A stretch of 28,024 nucleotides of DNA from Bacteroidales bacterium (GTDB lineage: Bacteria > Bacteroidota > Bacteroidia > Bacteroidales > Paludibacteraceae). The translations under genes and the position numbers were made by a program. The DNA lies in contig CAAGHA010000178.1 in the NCBI GenBank assembly GCA_900769555.1, positions 1-28,024 of the forward strand. The letters are read 5' to 3'. Shown one piece after another: positions 8,371-15,137 of this stretch. Each line of letters opens with the position of its first letter. Positions within the stretch are counted from its first letter, which is position 1. The notes below the pieces were generated by a model that saw nothing but the letters and a program-made list of their open reading frames with translations, was not told the origin of the DNA and searched no databases.

Positions 8371-9093
8371 TCACATTCCGCTCTTCTTTAAGCTCTTTTC
8401 AATCAGATCCTCATCCATTTCTGTCATCTTCATTTTGGAGACATAGCCTTTGTGACTGTAAAGATCTTTGCAGCGGTGGAGGTTATTAGGCACGATGGTG
8501 GCAAAGCCTTCTGTTGTCTCGTGAATAACGCAATCCATTGTACCGATTAAATCCCCTGCTTTAGTCTCCGAAATGCCATAGTGTTCGGCAATCTGTTTTC
8601 TCATTTTACTATAACTCACGCGTCTGATATCAACCGCATCTAAGTCATCTAATGTAGCCTCCGGTCTGAATTTACGAGCCTCTTTCAGCAGTTCCTCTTT
8701 GGTATCCGGCAGTTTCACTTTAAACAAAGGATGCTCCACGCTGCTGAAATCCACATAACCCTCCTTGCTTGGCATAGGAACCTTGTTTGACGTCCATTTT
8801 CTGAAATCATCACTAATACGCTGAGCCAATTTACGGTCTTTAATACCCAAGTGTTTCATGATGAAATCCACATCCAAGATATGGTCCGGCACCGGCTGTT
8901 TGCATATATCTTTAATGGTTCTCCCCTCCTTATTGATACCGCCATTACCCTTAGGCACATACTCCTCCACGTCTCGGCGAGTCATTTGGTGCTTGGGGGG
9001 AGGATTCTTTGTATTAGAATCAGACTGCACAATATTGAAGATATTTGAAATGAAGTTTTTAATGTTCATTGCTATTGTTTGTTTAAAATTCAT
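8371..9093 (-). CDS. HNH/WHH-like nuclease-toxin domain protein, degenerate motif
   Basis: A 240-residue protein. Its C-terminal part has the layout of the HNH/ENDO VII toxin nucleases used as cargo of polymorphic toxins: a GYVDFSSV segment (112-119, compare GYPDFSPY), then a helical stretch, then IHETTEGFATIVPNNLHR (190-207) and YSHKGYVS (212-219). In typical members this last part reads WHHHE..LVP..LH...HTGG. Here the Trp and the first two His are replaced (DCVIHE), while H191, E192, H206 and H214 remain, so activity is uncertain. No signal peptide or delivery domain is evident; the first 30 residues are mildly amphipathic. The start overlaps the upstream P-loop stop as ATGA, so it is the last gene of the cluster. 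A sample line here is 50% GC against 27% in the maturase gene, suggesting a separate origin. An in-frame ATG at 9069 is an alternative start. Confidence 0.5.
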   Translation of the reverse strand: MNFKQTIAMNIKNFISNIFNIVQSDSNTKNPPPKHQMTRRDVEEYVPKGNGGINKEGRTIKDICKQPVPDHILDVDFIMKHLGIKDRKLAQRISDDFRKWTSNKVPMPSKEGYVDFSSVEHPLFKVKLPDTKEELLKEARKFRPEATLDDLDAVDIRRVSYSKMRKQIAEHYGISETKAGDLIGTMDCVIHETTEGFATIVPNNLHRCKDLYSHKGYVSKMKMTEMDEDLIEKSLKKSGM

Positions 9094-9632
9094 CCTTGAG
9101 ATAAAGATGCGAGTGGCAATTCCATTGTTTGCGTAATTCCAATATATTCGATGACAAAATTTACAGCATCTTCTACTGTTGCATTTTTGTTACCTTCATA
9201 TTCGTACGTTCTATTTTCATTCTTGTTGTCGTATATTACCTTTATAGTTATTTTTTCTTCATCTTTGAATGTTTCACAAAGATACCTCTTTACAGAATTT
9301 TTACAGTTCTTTGTTCTACTACAGCAAATTAAGTAATCAAAACCTTTATTGTTATCTTTTTTTAACTTTTTTAACCTTTCATAACCACACCTAAACGACT
9401 TAAGATTATCTGCATGAGAAATTAACCCAATATTCTTCCCTGCATACTCAAAAATAGCCATGAAATCAACGCCATTGAGTGCTTCTTCGTTATAATCAAA
9501 CCAGTAATCCTCTTTATCTTGTTTCTCACACGGAAACCTTTCATGTTTATGCATAGACATACTATTTAGTAGCCTTCGGCAGAAGGTTGTTTTGCCTGCA
9601 TTTTCTATGCCTTCAATAATAATCATTTTCAT
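9090..9632 (-). CDS. Small P-loop NTPase-like protein, copy 1 of the cluster
   Basis: A 180-residue protein with an N-terminal Walker A motif (IIIEGIENAGKTTFCRRLLN). It has the general look of thymidylate-kinase-like P-loop proteins but lacks their usual lid and nucleotide-site motifs. The middle carries two signatures shared with its neighbours, GLISHADN and LICCSRTKN, matching GVISFGDP and LVVACRKGK in the protein at 11158-11589. I know of a loosely defined family of small P-loop proteins with this GxxSxGD...CxRxxG pattern, but no established function. The frame opens with a GTG at 9641 inside the maturase stop codon. The ATG at 9632 sits nine bases after an AGGAGA and is the more likely start. 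The gene is wedged between the maturase and the HNH-like gene, which it overlaps. Confidence 0.6.
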   Translation of the reverse strand: MKMIIIEGIENAGKTTFCRRLLNSMSMHKHERFPCEKQDKEDYWFDYNEEALNGVDFMAIFEYAGKNIGLISHADNLKSFRCGYERLKKLKKDNNKGFDYLICCSRTKNCKNSVKRYLCETFKDEEKITIKVIYDNKNENRTYEYEGNKNATVEDAVNFVIEYIGITQTMELPLASLSQG

Positions 9633-9637
9633 AAATT

Positions 9638-10939
9638 TCACTCTCCTATATTAGTCGCATAATCTTTTAAATATATAAACAATTCTTCTTCGCTAATGTC
9701 GCACAAAGGTTCTTTTAAATTATTTATAATTGCTTTAGCTGGACAACCACCTCCACAAAGAGGAAGCAGATCACACTTTACGCATTTTTCATATTTGAAT
9801 GGAGAAAAAGACATTTGCTTGTAAAAAGTCGGTTTGTAATCTAACACGCCATCAAGAGAGATTTGTCCAACACTAAACTCTTTTCTTTTCACAAACAATT
9901 CGCATTTATATACATTTAATTCAGGGTCAATCAAATACCTATTTTCAGTATTCATTGAGCATGGTGTCTTTTTCCCAAATGAACGATAAGCCCTTCCTAA
10001 ATATTTTCGCGAGATATCTGCAAAACGTTTTGCTACAATATTTGCATGTTCAGAATGAGATACACAAGAAGAAAAGTGGTCGTTCATTCCTTTAAAGTTA
10101 TCAACAAAACCGAAGAATATATCGTTAGAATAAGGTCTAAAAGTTTTCATTAACTCTTCCGCATCATCCAAATTTTCTTCCGTTATATTTATTCTAATGA
10201 CTATATTATCTTCTAGCCCTAATTCTTTAAATTTCTTTAAATTTTTAAGAATCAACTCATAAGTTCCCGTTCCATCAAATCTTTTGCGAGAATTGTCATG
10301 ATGTTCTTTTTTGCCATCAATTGATACTTGCGTAGTGATATTGTATCTTTTTATCATATCTATCACTTCATCATCTACCAATGTAAAGTTAGAAGTCATT
10401 GAATAGACCGTATTGCAATTATATTTGTTCGCTATAGATTTAGTCTTTTCACAAAAATCTAAAAGTTGTTTTTTTGCTAAAAGAGGTTCACCTCCAAATA
10501 AAGTAAAATACAATTCTGAAATTGGAACAGCAGAATCCAACGAACTAATTATTTTGTTTTCTAAAAACTTTACAATTGCCTCTATGCCTTCATCTGAAAT
10601 AACATTGTATTTTTTTTCTTGTCCTTGCATACAATAAGGACAACATAGATTACATCCGAAAGTAGGAATAAAAGTCAAACCGATACGTTTTTGACCTAAT
10701 CCATAACGGTAAGAATCATAAAAAAATTCATACTCTTTCTCTTCTTCCTGTGCTTGATTTACAATAAAATGAAGTTTTTTCAAATCATCAATATAAGCTT
10801 CATCAACATCTTCTATCTTGTTATTTACAACTGCAAACTTCAAGTTTTCATCCATCTCAATCAAAGCTGTTGTTAAAATATTGTATAGGAAATACGTCTC
10901 CTTAACGTTAAATAACCTATTATATTTAGAGAATTTCAT
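9638..10939 (-). CDS. Radical SAM/SPASM peptide maturase
   Basis: A 433-residue radical SAM enzyme. The cluster-binding CX3CX2C motif is C96-NLC-C100-PY-C103 (TFGCNLCCPYCMQ), followed by the LFGGEPLL SAM-binding motif. A C-terminal SPASM domain with auxiliary Fe-S cysteines follows (TPCSMN...YKCE, then EKCVKCDLLPLCGGGCPA and a final PLCD). The first 85 residues look like the peptide-recognition arm common in RiPP maturases. Enzymes of this build install thioether or carbon crosslinks, or otherwise alter ribosomal peptides. The two 35-residue Cys-ended peptides just upstream are the obvious substrates. It starts 62 bases after the nearer peptide gene, behind a strong hairpin, and its stop overlaps the next gene's region. 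Sulfatase maturation is a less likely role because no sulfatase is nearby. The family is secure; the chemistry is inferred. Confidence 0.88.
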   Translation of the reverse strand: MKFSKYNRLFNVKETYFLYNILTTALIEMDENLKFAVVNNKIEDVDEAYIDDLKKLHFIVNQAQEEEKEYEFFYDSYRYGLGQKRIGLTFIPTFGCNLCCPYCMQGQEKKYNVISDEGIEAIVKFLENKIISSLDSAVPISELYFTLFGGEPLLAKKQLLDFCEKTKSIANKYNCNTVYSMTSNFTLVDDEVIDMIKRYNITTQVSIDGKKEHHDNSRKRFDGTGTYELILKNLKKFKELGLEDNIVIRINITEENLDDAEELMKTFRPYSNDIFFGFVDNFKGMNDHFSSCVSHSEHANIVAKRFADISRKYLGRAYRSFGKKTPCSMNTENRYLIDPELNVYKCELFVKRKEFSVGQISLDGVLDYKPTFYKQMSFSPFKYEKCVKCDLLPLCGGGCPAKAIINNLKEPLCDISEEELFIYLKDYATNIGE

Positions 10940-10963
10940 ATTTCAATCAAATAAAACTAAGAG

Positions 10964-10995
10964 TTGGGAGATGTGGATTTAGGCACATCTCCCAA
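10964..10995. promoter_or_regulatory. 12-bp perfect hairpin between peptide gene and maturase
   Basis: TTGGGAGATGTG pairs perfectly with CACATCTCCCAA around an 8-base loop. An eight-T run follows on the plus strand (10996-11003), which would make it a textbook plus-strand terminator. The genes, however, read on the minus strand. There the A-run precedes the stem and only a loose U-rich stretch follows, so I infer a partial terminator or an RNA-stabilising hairpin. It would keep peptide mRNA abundant and maturase mRNA scarce, as in many RiPP operons. Confidence 0.75.
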
Positions 10996-11001
10996 TTTTT
11001 T

Positions 11002-11109
11002 TTAGCAATTACAATAACACATCATTGAGTTTCTCATCTGATACAATTTTCCCATAACAAACTCGTTGTCCACTTTAGATGTTTCAAATCCTTTTCTTAC
11101 GATTTTCAT
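11002..11109 (-). CDS. Putative RiPP precursor peptide A (35 residues, C-terminal MMCYCNC)
   Basis: A small gene missed by ordinary length cutoffs. The peptide begins MKIVRKGFETSKVDNEF, continues VMGKLYQMRNS and ends MMCYCNC. A charged leader of about 28 residues is thus followed by a short core with three cysteines at 31, 33 and 35, the last residue being Cys. There is no Gly-Gly cleavage site. A near-identical copy lies at 11680-11787. The two differ at six bases, four of them silent and two in codon 28 (Ser here, Lys there), so the protein is under selection. It lies 48 bases after a P-loop gene and 62 bases before the radical SAM/SPASM maturase. I know of no matching named peptide family. 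Modification of the CxCxC tail is an inference from context. Confidence 0.82.
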   Translation of the reverse strand: MKIVRKGFETSKVDNEFVMGKLYQMRNSMMCYCNC

Positions 11110-11157
11110 AATTTTATACCCTAATCCGTGCCGGGTGCAACTTCCAAATTAAAAATA

Positions 11158-11589
11158 TTATTTGTTAAAAAAATCTCTTATTTTAGATTCAATTTTTTTT
11201 GCAAAATCAGTATTTGCAGATTTAAACTCTTTTTTAGACCCTTTTTTTTCTGTTTCCAACAGTTCCATCTTAAAAGAATGATCATCTGCAAATTTTTTTA
11301 TGCTATCATAAGGTTTTTTCCCTTTCCGACATGCTACAACTAATGCATCTACATCATTCTTATAAGCTTCCAAATTTTCCATCAAAGCAGTACATGTGCT
11401 TGCGTCTGGATCTCCAAATGATATTACACCTACTCTAATTTCATCTAAAGAACCTTTATCTGTAAAATCCTTATTTGTCGTTTCTTTTTTGTCTGAATTT
11501 GTTAAGTATTTATTATAAAACTCGCGACAAATAGAAGTTTTACCACTATTTTTTACGCCGTAAATTACAACTAATAACTTGTTTGCCAT
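11158..11589 (-). CDS. Small P-loop NTPase-like protein, copy 2 of the cluster
   Basis: A 143-residue soluble protein with a Walker A motif near the N-terminus (VVIYGVKNSGKTSICREFYN). After a variable stretch come GVISFGDPDAS and ALVVACRKGKKPYDSIKKFA, and the C-terminus is FAKKIESKIRDFFNK. The last 90 residues are clearly homologous to the C-terminal tail of the membrane protein at 11839-12972 and, more distantly, to the protein at 9090-9632. The family has no function I can name. By context it could power or gate peptide maturation, export or immunity. It sits between the two precursor genes, 90 bases after one and 48 bases before the other, on the same strand, so all are probably one transcript. 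Confidence 0.65.
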   Translation of the reverse strand: MANKLLVVIYGVKNSGKTSICREFYNKYLTNSDKKETTNKDFTDKGSLDEIRVGVISFGDPDASTCTALMENLEAYKNDVDALVVACRKGKKPYDSIKKFADDHSFKMELLETEKKGSKKEFKSANTDFAKKIESKIRDFFNK

Positions 11590-11679
11590 ATCTTTATATT
11601 TTTGCGAACCGGCAAGTAAAATGCAATGCCTAATTCGCTATTAATTGTTAATATTGTTTTTCTGCTTGACTTTAATTTG

Positions 11680-11787
11680 TTAGCAATTACAATAACACAT
11701 CATTTTGTTTCTCATTTGATACAATTTCCCCATAACAAACTCATTGTCCACCTTAGATGTTTCAAATCCTTTTCTTACGATTTTCAT
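11680..11787 (-). CDS. Putative RiPP precursor peptide B (35 residues, C-terminal MMCYCNC)
   Basis: Second copy of the small peptide gene, 35 residues, identical to copy A except that residue 28 is Lys rather than Ser (RNKMMCYCNC). The four other codon differences are synonymous. About 36 bases of the 5' leader, including GGGTATAAAATT directly before the ATG, are also conserved between the copies. The start lies 51 bases after the stop of the membrane/P-loop fusion gene. The same preceding-gene arrangement holds for copy A, so the peptide was duplicated together with a P-loop-domain segment. It most likely encodes a second substrate for the maturase at 9638-10939. Confidence 0.82.
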   Translation of the reverse strand: MKIVRKGFETSKVDNEFVMGKLYQMRNKMMCYCNC

Positions 11788-11838
11788 AATTTTATACCCT
11801 AATTCGTGTCGGGCGCAACTTTTAATGAATAATATTGT

Positions 11839-12972
11839 TTACTTGAAAAATTTCTTTATTATAGATTCAACCCTATCAACAGAATTAGCCTCTTTGTCTT
11901 CAAAAACTATTTCTTTTAAATCAAAAAAGCTTATCTCTGCATATTTTTTGATCTTATCATATAAATCATTTTCTCCTTCTCGACAAATCACAACCAACGC
12001 CCTTGCATTTTTGAAAATCTCTATTTTCTCCTTAATTGTATCACAAGAAGCATCCGCTATATCCTCCAAAGAGATTACTCCAACCCCAATTCCATCTAAT
12101 TTTCCATAGCACATTTCTGCACAATTTGCATCCTTTAAATTTTGAGAAAATAAACTGACTATATCAGTTTTTTTGTCATCAGCTTTTTTCTTAGCCAAAA
12201 CCATCAACTTTAATTTCATATTTTTCAAATCTATAATACGACACAACTCATACACATGGAAATACAACTTTTGCTGATGCAGGAAGAAAGCTACAAATGC
12301 GATGAAAGGAGCGAATTGCAGTAAATCTCTGTCTGTGTTACTACTCTGTAATACCAAAATAATAAGAGGTATTATAGAATTTCTCAGGAATGCTATTTGA
12401 GCCTCTAAGTTTGAAATGTTGTTGGAAGGATAATGGACTTTTACTTCTTCATATTTTTTGTAATAATCTTCAATAGTTTTGCAAGGACTAATAAACCAAA
12501 GAATTATATTTTTCATCTTATCACAAATCTTTTCGAACCAAGGAACAATCTTATTTATGATAGTGCGTGGGACAATAAAAAGAATTAAAGCTAAAGTAAT
12601 GGAAACAGCAATAAACAATAAATTTTCACAAATAGATAAACTATTGTGATCTATGTGTTTTTTAGCAATTCCAATTAAGATTGTGTTATTCCTAAACCCG
12701 TACCAAACAAAATCAGAAATCACATTGTTAACAAGCCCTATGCAGTGTGAAGCAACTAAAAAGAATGTCCAAAAGGCTATAGAATTATCTTCTATCAACT
12801 TATCACTTAGAGAACTAAAAAAATTGAAGTTAAAAGATTTTAAGCAGAGACACTTTGCACAATCACAGCAACTATTGTAGTGGCATAACAGCAACGCCAA
12901 CACAACAATCGCTCCCGGCACTAAGTGCGAGAAGTAATCGAAGACATTGAATTTCTTAAAAATTTCGTTCAT
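11839..12972 (-). CDS. Membrane protein fused to a P-loop-derived domain lacking Walker A
   Basis: A 377-residue protein. The first 270 residues carry several hydrophobic stretches (about 15-30, 65-85, 115-135, 200-215 and 220-235), beginning with NVFDYFSHLVPGAIVVLALLL, a start seen in various Bacteroidetes membrane proteins of unknown role. A cluster of six Cys (30, 35, 36, 38, 41, 43) follows the first segment. The last 90 residues (GVGVISLEDIADASCDTIKE, ALVVICREGENDLYDKIKKYA, final IIKKFFK) match the C-terminal two thirds of the P-loop protein at 11158-11589, but no GxxxxGKT is present. It therefore looks like an in-frame fusion of a membrane protein with a truncated P-loop domain that probably cannot bind nucleotide by itself. 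It heads the peptide cluster. Transport, anchoring or sensing are all possible roles. Confidence 0.6.
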   Translation of the reverse strand: MNEIFKKFNVFDYFSHLVPGAIVVLALLLCHYNSCCDCAKCLCLKSFNFNFFSSLSDKLIEDNSIAFWTFFLVASHCIGLVNNVISDFVWYGFRNNTILIGIAKKHIDHNSLSICENLLFIAVSITLALILFIVPRTIINKIVPWFEKICDKMKNIILWFISPCKTIEDYYKKYEEVKVHYPSNNISNLEAQIAFLRNSIIPLIILVLQSSNTDRDLLQFAPFIAFVAFFLHQQKLYFHVYELCRIIDLKNMKLKLMVLAKKKADDKKTDIVSLFSQNLKDANCAEMCYGKLDGIGVGVISLEDIADASCDTIKEKIEIFKNARALVVICREGENDLYDKIKKYAEISFFDLKEIVFEDKEANSVDRVESIIKKFFK

Positions 12973-13036
12973 AACTTATCCTTTCTCATTACGTTTAAAA
13001 AGGACACAAAAAAAAGCGTGAAGTCAACTGTTCGAT

Positions 13037-13106
13037 TCACTACTTGGGCGTCGTCGAAATTGCCCCACTTGTCAAACCGAACAACATTGAACCCCACGCC
13101 GATATG
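13037..13106 (-). repeat. Dispersed repeat R3, diverged copy in inverse orientation
   Basis: This stretch aligns with the reverse complement of the copies at 13178 and 13427: CACTACTTG, GTCGTCGAAA, CACTTGTCA, CCACGCCGATATG occur in the same order as in their complement, with many substitutions. The result is a large imperfect inverted pair with copy 2 just upstream of the membrane-protein gene. Confidence 0.5.
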
Positions 13107-13177
13107 AACAAACTACTAGCACTGCAACTAAGAATCTTTGTTTGCAATGTAGTTAATACAATTACCATATCAAGCGT

Positions 13178-13262
13178 GGCGTCTCTGTTGCTTTGTTTCT
13201 GACAAGTGTTTGAAATTTTTCGACGACTTCAAGTAGTCAAAACAAAAGCGTTAGATACGCCA
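13178..13262 (+). repeat. Dispersed repeat R3, copy 2
   Basis: An 85-base element bounded by GGCGT and ACGCC. It shares 47 identical bases (13201-13247) with the copy at 13427-13514, including TTTCGACGACTTCAAGTAGT. It is non-coding here. I have a general recollection of similar repeats being annotated as small hypothetical proteins in Bacteroidales genomes, but cannot verify that. Confidence 0.7.
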
Positions 13263-13426
13263 TCTTTATGTCTGCTTTGCCCAACCCCCTAACGGGTATT
13301 GAACAAATACATTTGCTAAAATATCTATTTCCCGAATAAAATCCAAGAGAAAACAATAAAAAGATTTCATATTTTTAACATCTACTTCCGCTCTCAATTG
13401 GGCTACGCTGCATTCTGCATAAAAAT

Positions 13427-13514
13427 ATGGCGTCCCCCTTTGTTCTGTTTCAGACAAGTGTTTGAAATTTTTCGACGACTTCAAGTAGTCAAAACAAAAC
13501 GCGAGAAACGCCAT
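13427..13514 (+). repeat. Dispersed repeat R3, copy 3, with ATGGCGT/ACGCCAT ends
   Basis: The ends are a perfect 7-bp inverted repeat (ATGGCGT and ACGCCAT), and the interior holds the 47 bases identical to copy 2. An 82-codon minus-strand reading frame (13266-13514) starts in this repeat. I take it to be repeat-derived rather than a gene. Bases 13515-13596 beyond it are AT-rich and show nothing. Confidence 0.7.
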
Positions 13515-13596
13515 ATATTCAGAAGCACACTTAGCAACTATACAAACTCTCTAACTATAAAAGTTTATAATATTTAATCAAAAATATAAAAATTAT

Positions 13597-14931
13597 TTAA
13601 CTTTCATCATTATTTACTATCTCTGATGTTTCTGATTTACTTTCCGCGTCCTCTCCTTTTGATTCTGCTTTCAACTCCTCTTTAACTTTTTCAGACTCAC
13701 ACTCCTCCATCATTTTACTTCTAATTTTTTCTTTTAGAATCACTTTTCGTTCATTTTCTAACCGTTCTTTTTCCTCCTTTTTCTTACGAAAAGCCTCTAA
13801 AAGATCCTCTTCAGAGAAAATTACATCTCCATCAGGTTCGGCTTTTCGTAATAAAAGATCCAACACTGCATTTCTGATTTCTCTACCAGAAAAACCTTCA
13901 ATCAATTTGCTTGCTTCTAAATAAACATCGTCACTAAAGGGTTGATTTTCCGAATAAGGGTTTTCAACCGGTAACCGAGGAGGAATTTTTCCTTTTATAA
14001 TCATCGCACGAGCCTCCTCATTAGGCAAATCAAACTTGATACTTTTTAACATTCTCGACTGAAATGCTTTATCAAAATTGGTCACCAAATTCGTAGCAAA
14101 AAGCACCACTCCTTTGTGCTCTTCTAACAAGATAAGCATTTGACTTCTCAACGAATTTAACGCTTGGTCTGAGCCGTGATTCACATTTTGAATACGCTTA
14201 CCTAAAAAGGAGTCAGCCTCATCAAAAAACATCACTGCATCTGTAGCCCTTGCTACGTCAAAAGCCTTTTTCAAATTTTTAGGAGCATCGCCAACATACT
14301 TAGACTCGATATCCGCATAGTTCAACAAGAGGATTTTCTTCTCCCAATATTTTGCCATTGCATGCGCACACATGGTTTTTCCGGTCCCTGCTTCTCCATA
14401 CATATTCACCACACACTTGGGAGTAGGATCTATTTCTCCAAACCCCCAAATATTGTATATTAAATCTTGACAAGCAATGGATTTCAATGCATCAAACACC
14501 TCACTTTTCACTTGGTCTGTCAATATCATCTGTTCAAAAGAATACATAGGTTCCACCGGTATAAAATCGGGCAATCCATCCTCCTTTTTTGGCTCTGGTT
14601 GCAACTCTTTCAAACTAAATTTAATATCTAACAACAGTGCATGATTAGGCAATTTTATATCCAAGTTTTTTTGTTTAAGAAAACTTCTAAACAAATCGTG
14701 CAACTTATATGTCCCGGCCAAATTAAAATCGGCATTACTTTGTAACAAAAAATGAGTTTCTTCGGAAGATTCCGTTAAAGGAACAATAGAAAAGTGCGGA
14801 TTTACAACAATCGCCCTAAACTCATCGCTGCTCACCAATGATTTTGCAAAGGTCTGAAAATCCCTTTCCAAGGCATCCAACCCATTCAATATTTCAGCAG
14901 AAATTTCTTTTTTATCAACATTAATTTTCAT
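13597..14931 (-). CDS. AAA+ ATPase with charged C-terminal tail
   Basis: A 444-residue single-domain AAA+ protein of the classic (FtsH/SpoVK-like) clade. Residues 1-130 form an N-terminal region I do not recognise. The ATPase core has Walker A GEAGTGKT (179-186), Walker B VMFFDEAD (233-240), sensor 1 ATN (279-281), an arginine-finger candidate in QSRMLKSI (R293) and the small C-terminal helical lid with GFSGREIRNAVLDLLLRK. From about residue 380 the chain is almost entirely Lys, Glu and Ser, probably a coiled or disordered tail. Such stand-alone ATPases remodel or unfold partner proteins. The adjacent small proteins on the same strand (15138-16950) are plausible partners. An R1 fragment separates it from them. 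The ATPase call is secure, the partner inferred. Confidence 0.85.
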   Translation of the reverse strand: MKINVDKKEISAEILNGLDALERDFQTFAKSLVSSDEFRAIVVNPHFSIVPLTESSEETHFLLQSNADFNLAGTYKLHDLFRSFLKQKNLDIKLPNHALLLDIKFSLKELQPEPKKEDGLPDFIPVEPMYSFEQMILTDQVKSEVFDALKSIACQDLIYNIWGFGEIDPTPKCVVNMYGEAGTGKTMCAHAMAKYWEKKILLLNYADIESKYVGDAPKNLKKAFDVARATDAVMFFDEADSFLGKRIQNVNHGSDQALNSLRSQMLILLEEHKGVVLFATNLVTNFDKAFQSRMLKSIKFDLPNEEARAMIIKGKIPPRLPVENPYSENQPFSDDVYLEASKLIEGFSGREIRNAVLDLLLRKAEPDGDVIFSEEDLLEAFRKKKEEKERLENERKVILKEKIRSKMMEECESEKVKEELKAESKGEDAESKSETSEIVNNDES

Positions 14932-14990
14932 AAAAAAAGTTTTTAGGTGGGTTATATAAATTCATTTTGCAGAATTTTTGATTTTTTTAA

Positions 14991-15103
14991 GAAGTTGTTT
15001 GAATTTTATTTCGAGCATATTTGAGAGAGATTTTTAAATCTATTTTTAGTCTTCTTTTGCAGAAAATAGTGGACTATTATCAAAAAAGGAGAATAAAAAT
15101 AGG
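14991..15103 (+). repeat. R1 repeat, truncated 113-base form, next to R2-like end
   Basis: It starts GAAGTTGTTTGAATTTTATT after a TAA and is nearly identical to the copy at 15937-16049, both breaking off at AAAAATAGG. The right terminal repeat is missing. Shortly after (about 15118-15136) comes an R2-like half site reading ATTTATAAAACTCAC, so the composite R1-R2 order is the same as in the other copy. It lies between the AAA+ gene and the small gene at 15138. Confidence 0.75.
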
Positions 15104-15137
15104 TTAAAAAATAACCATAAATTTATAAAACTCACTT

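Noticed and set aside
9638..10939. Anaerobic sulfatase-maturating enzyme instead of peptide maturase
   Set aside because: No sulfatase is nearby, the N-terminal arm differs, and two small Cys-ended peptides sit directly upstream.
13266..13514. 82-codon minus-strand reading frame
   Set aside because: It starts inside the R3 repeat and has no recognisable domain; a repeat-derived frame is more likely than a gene.
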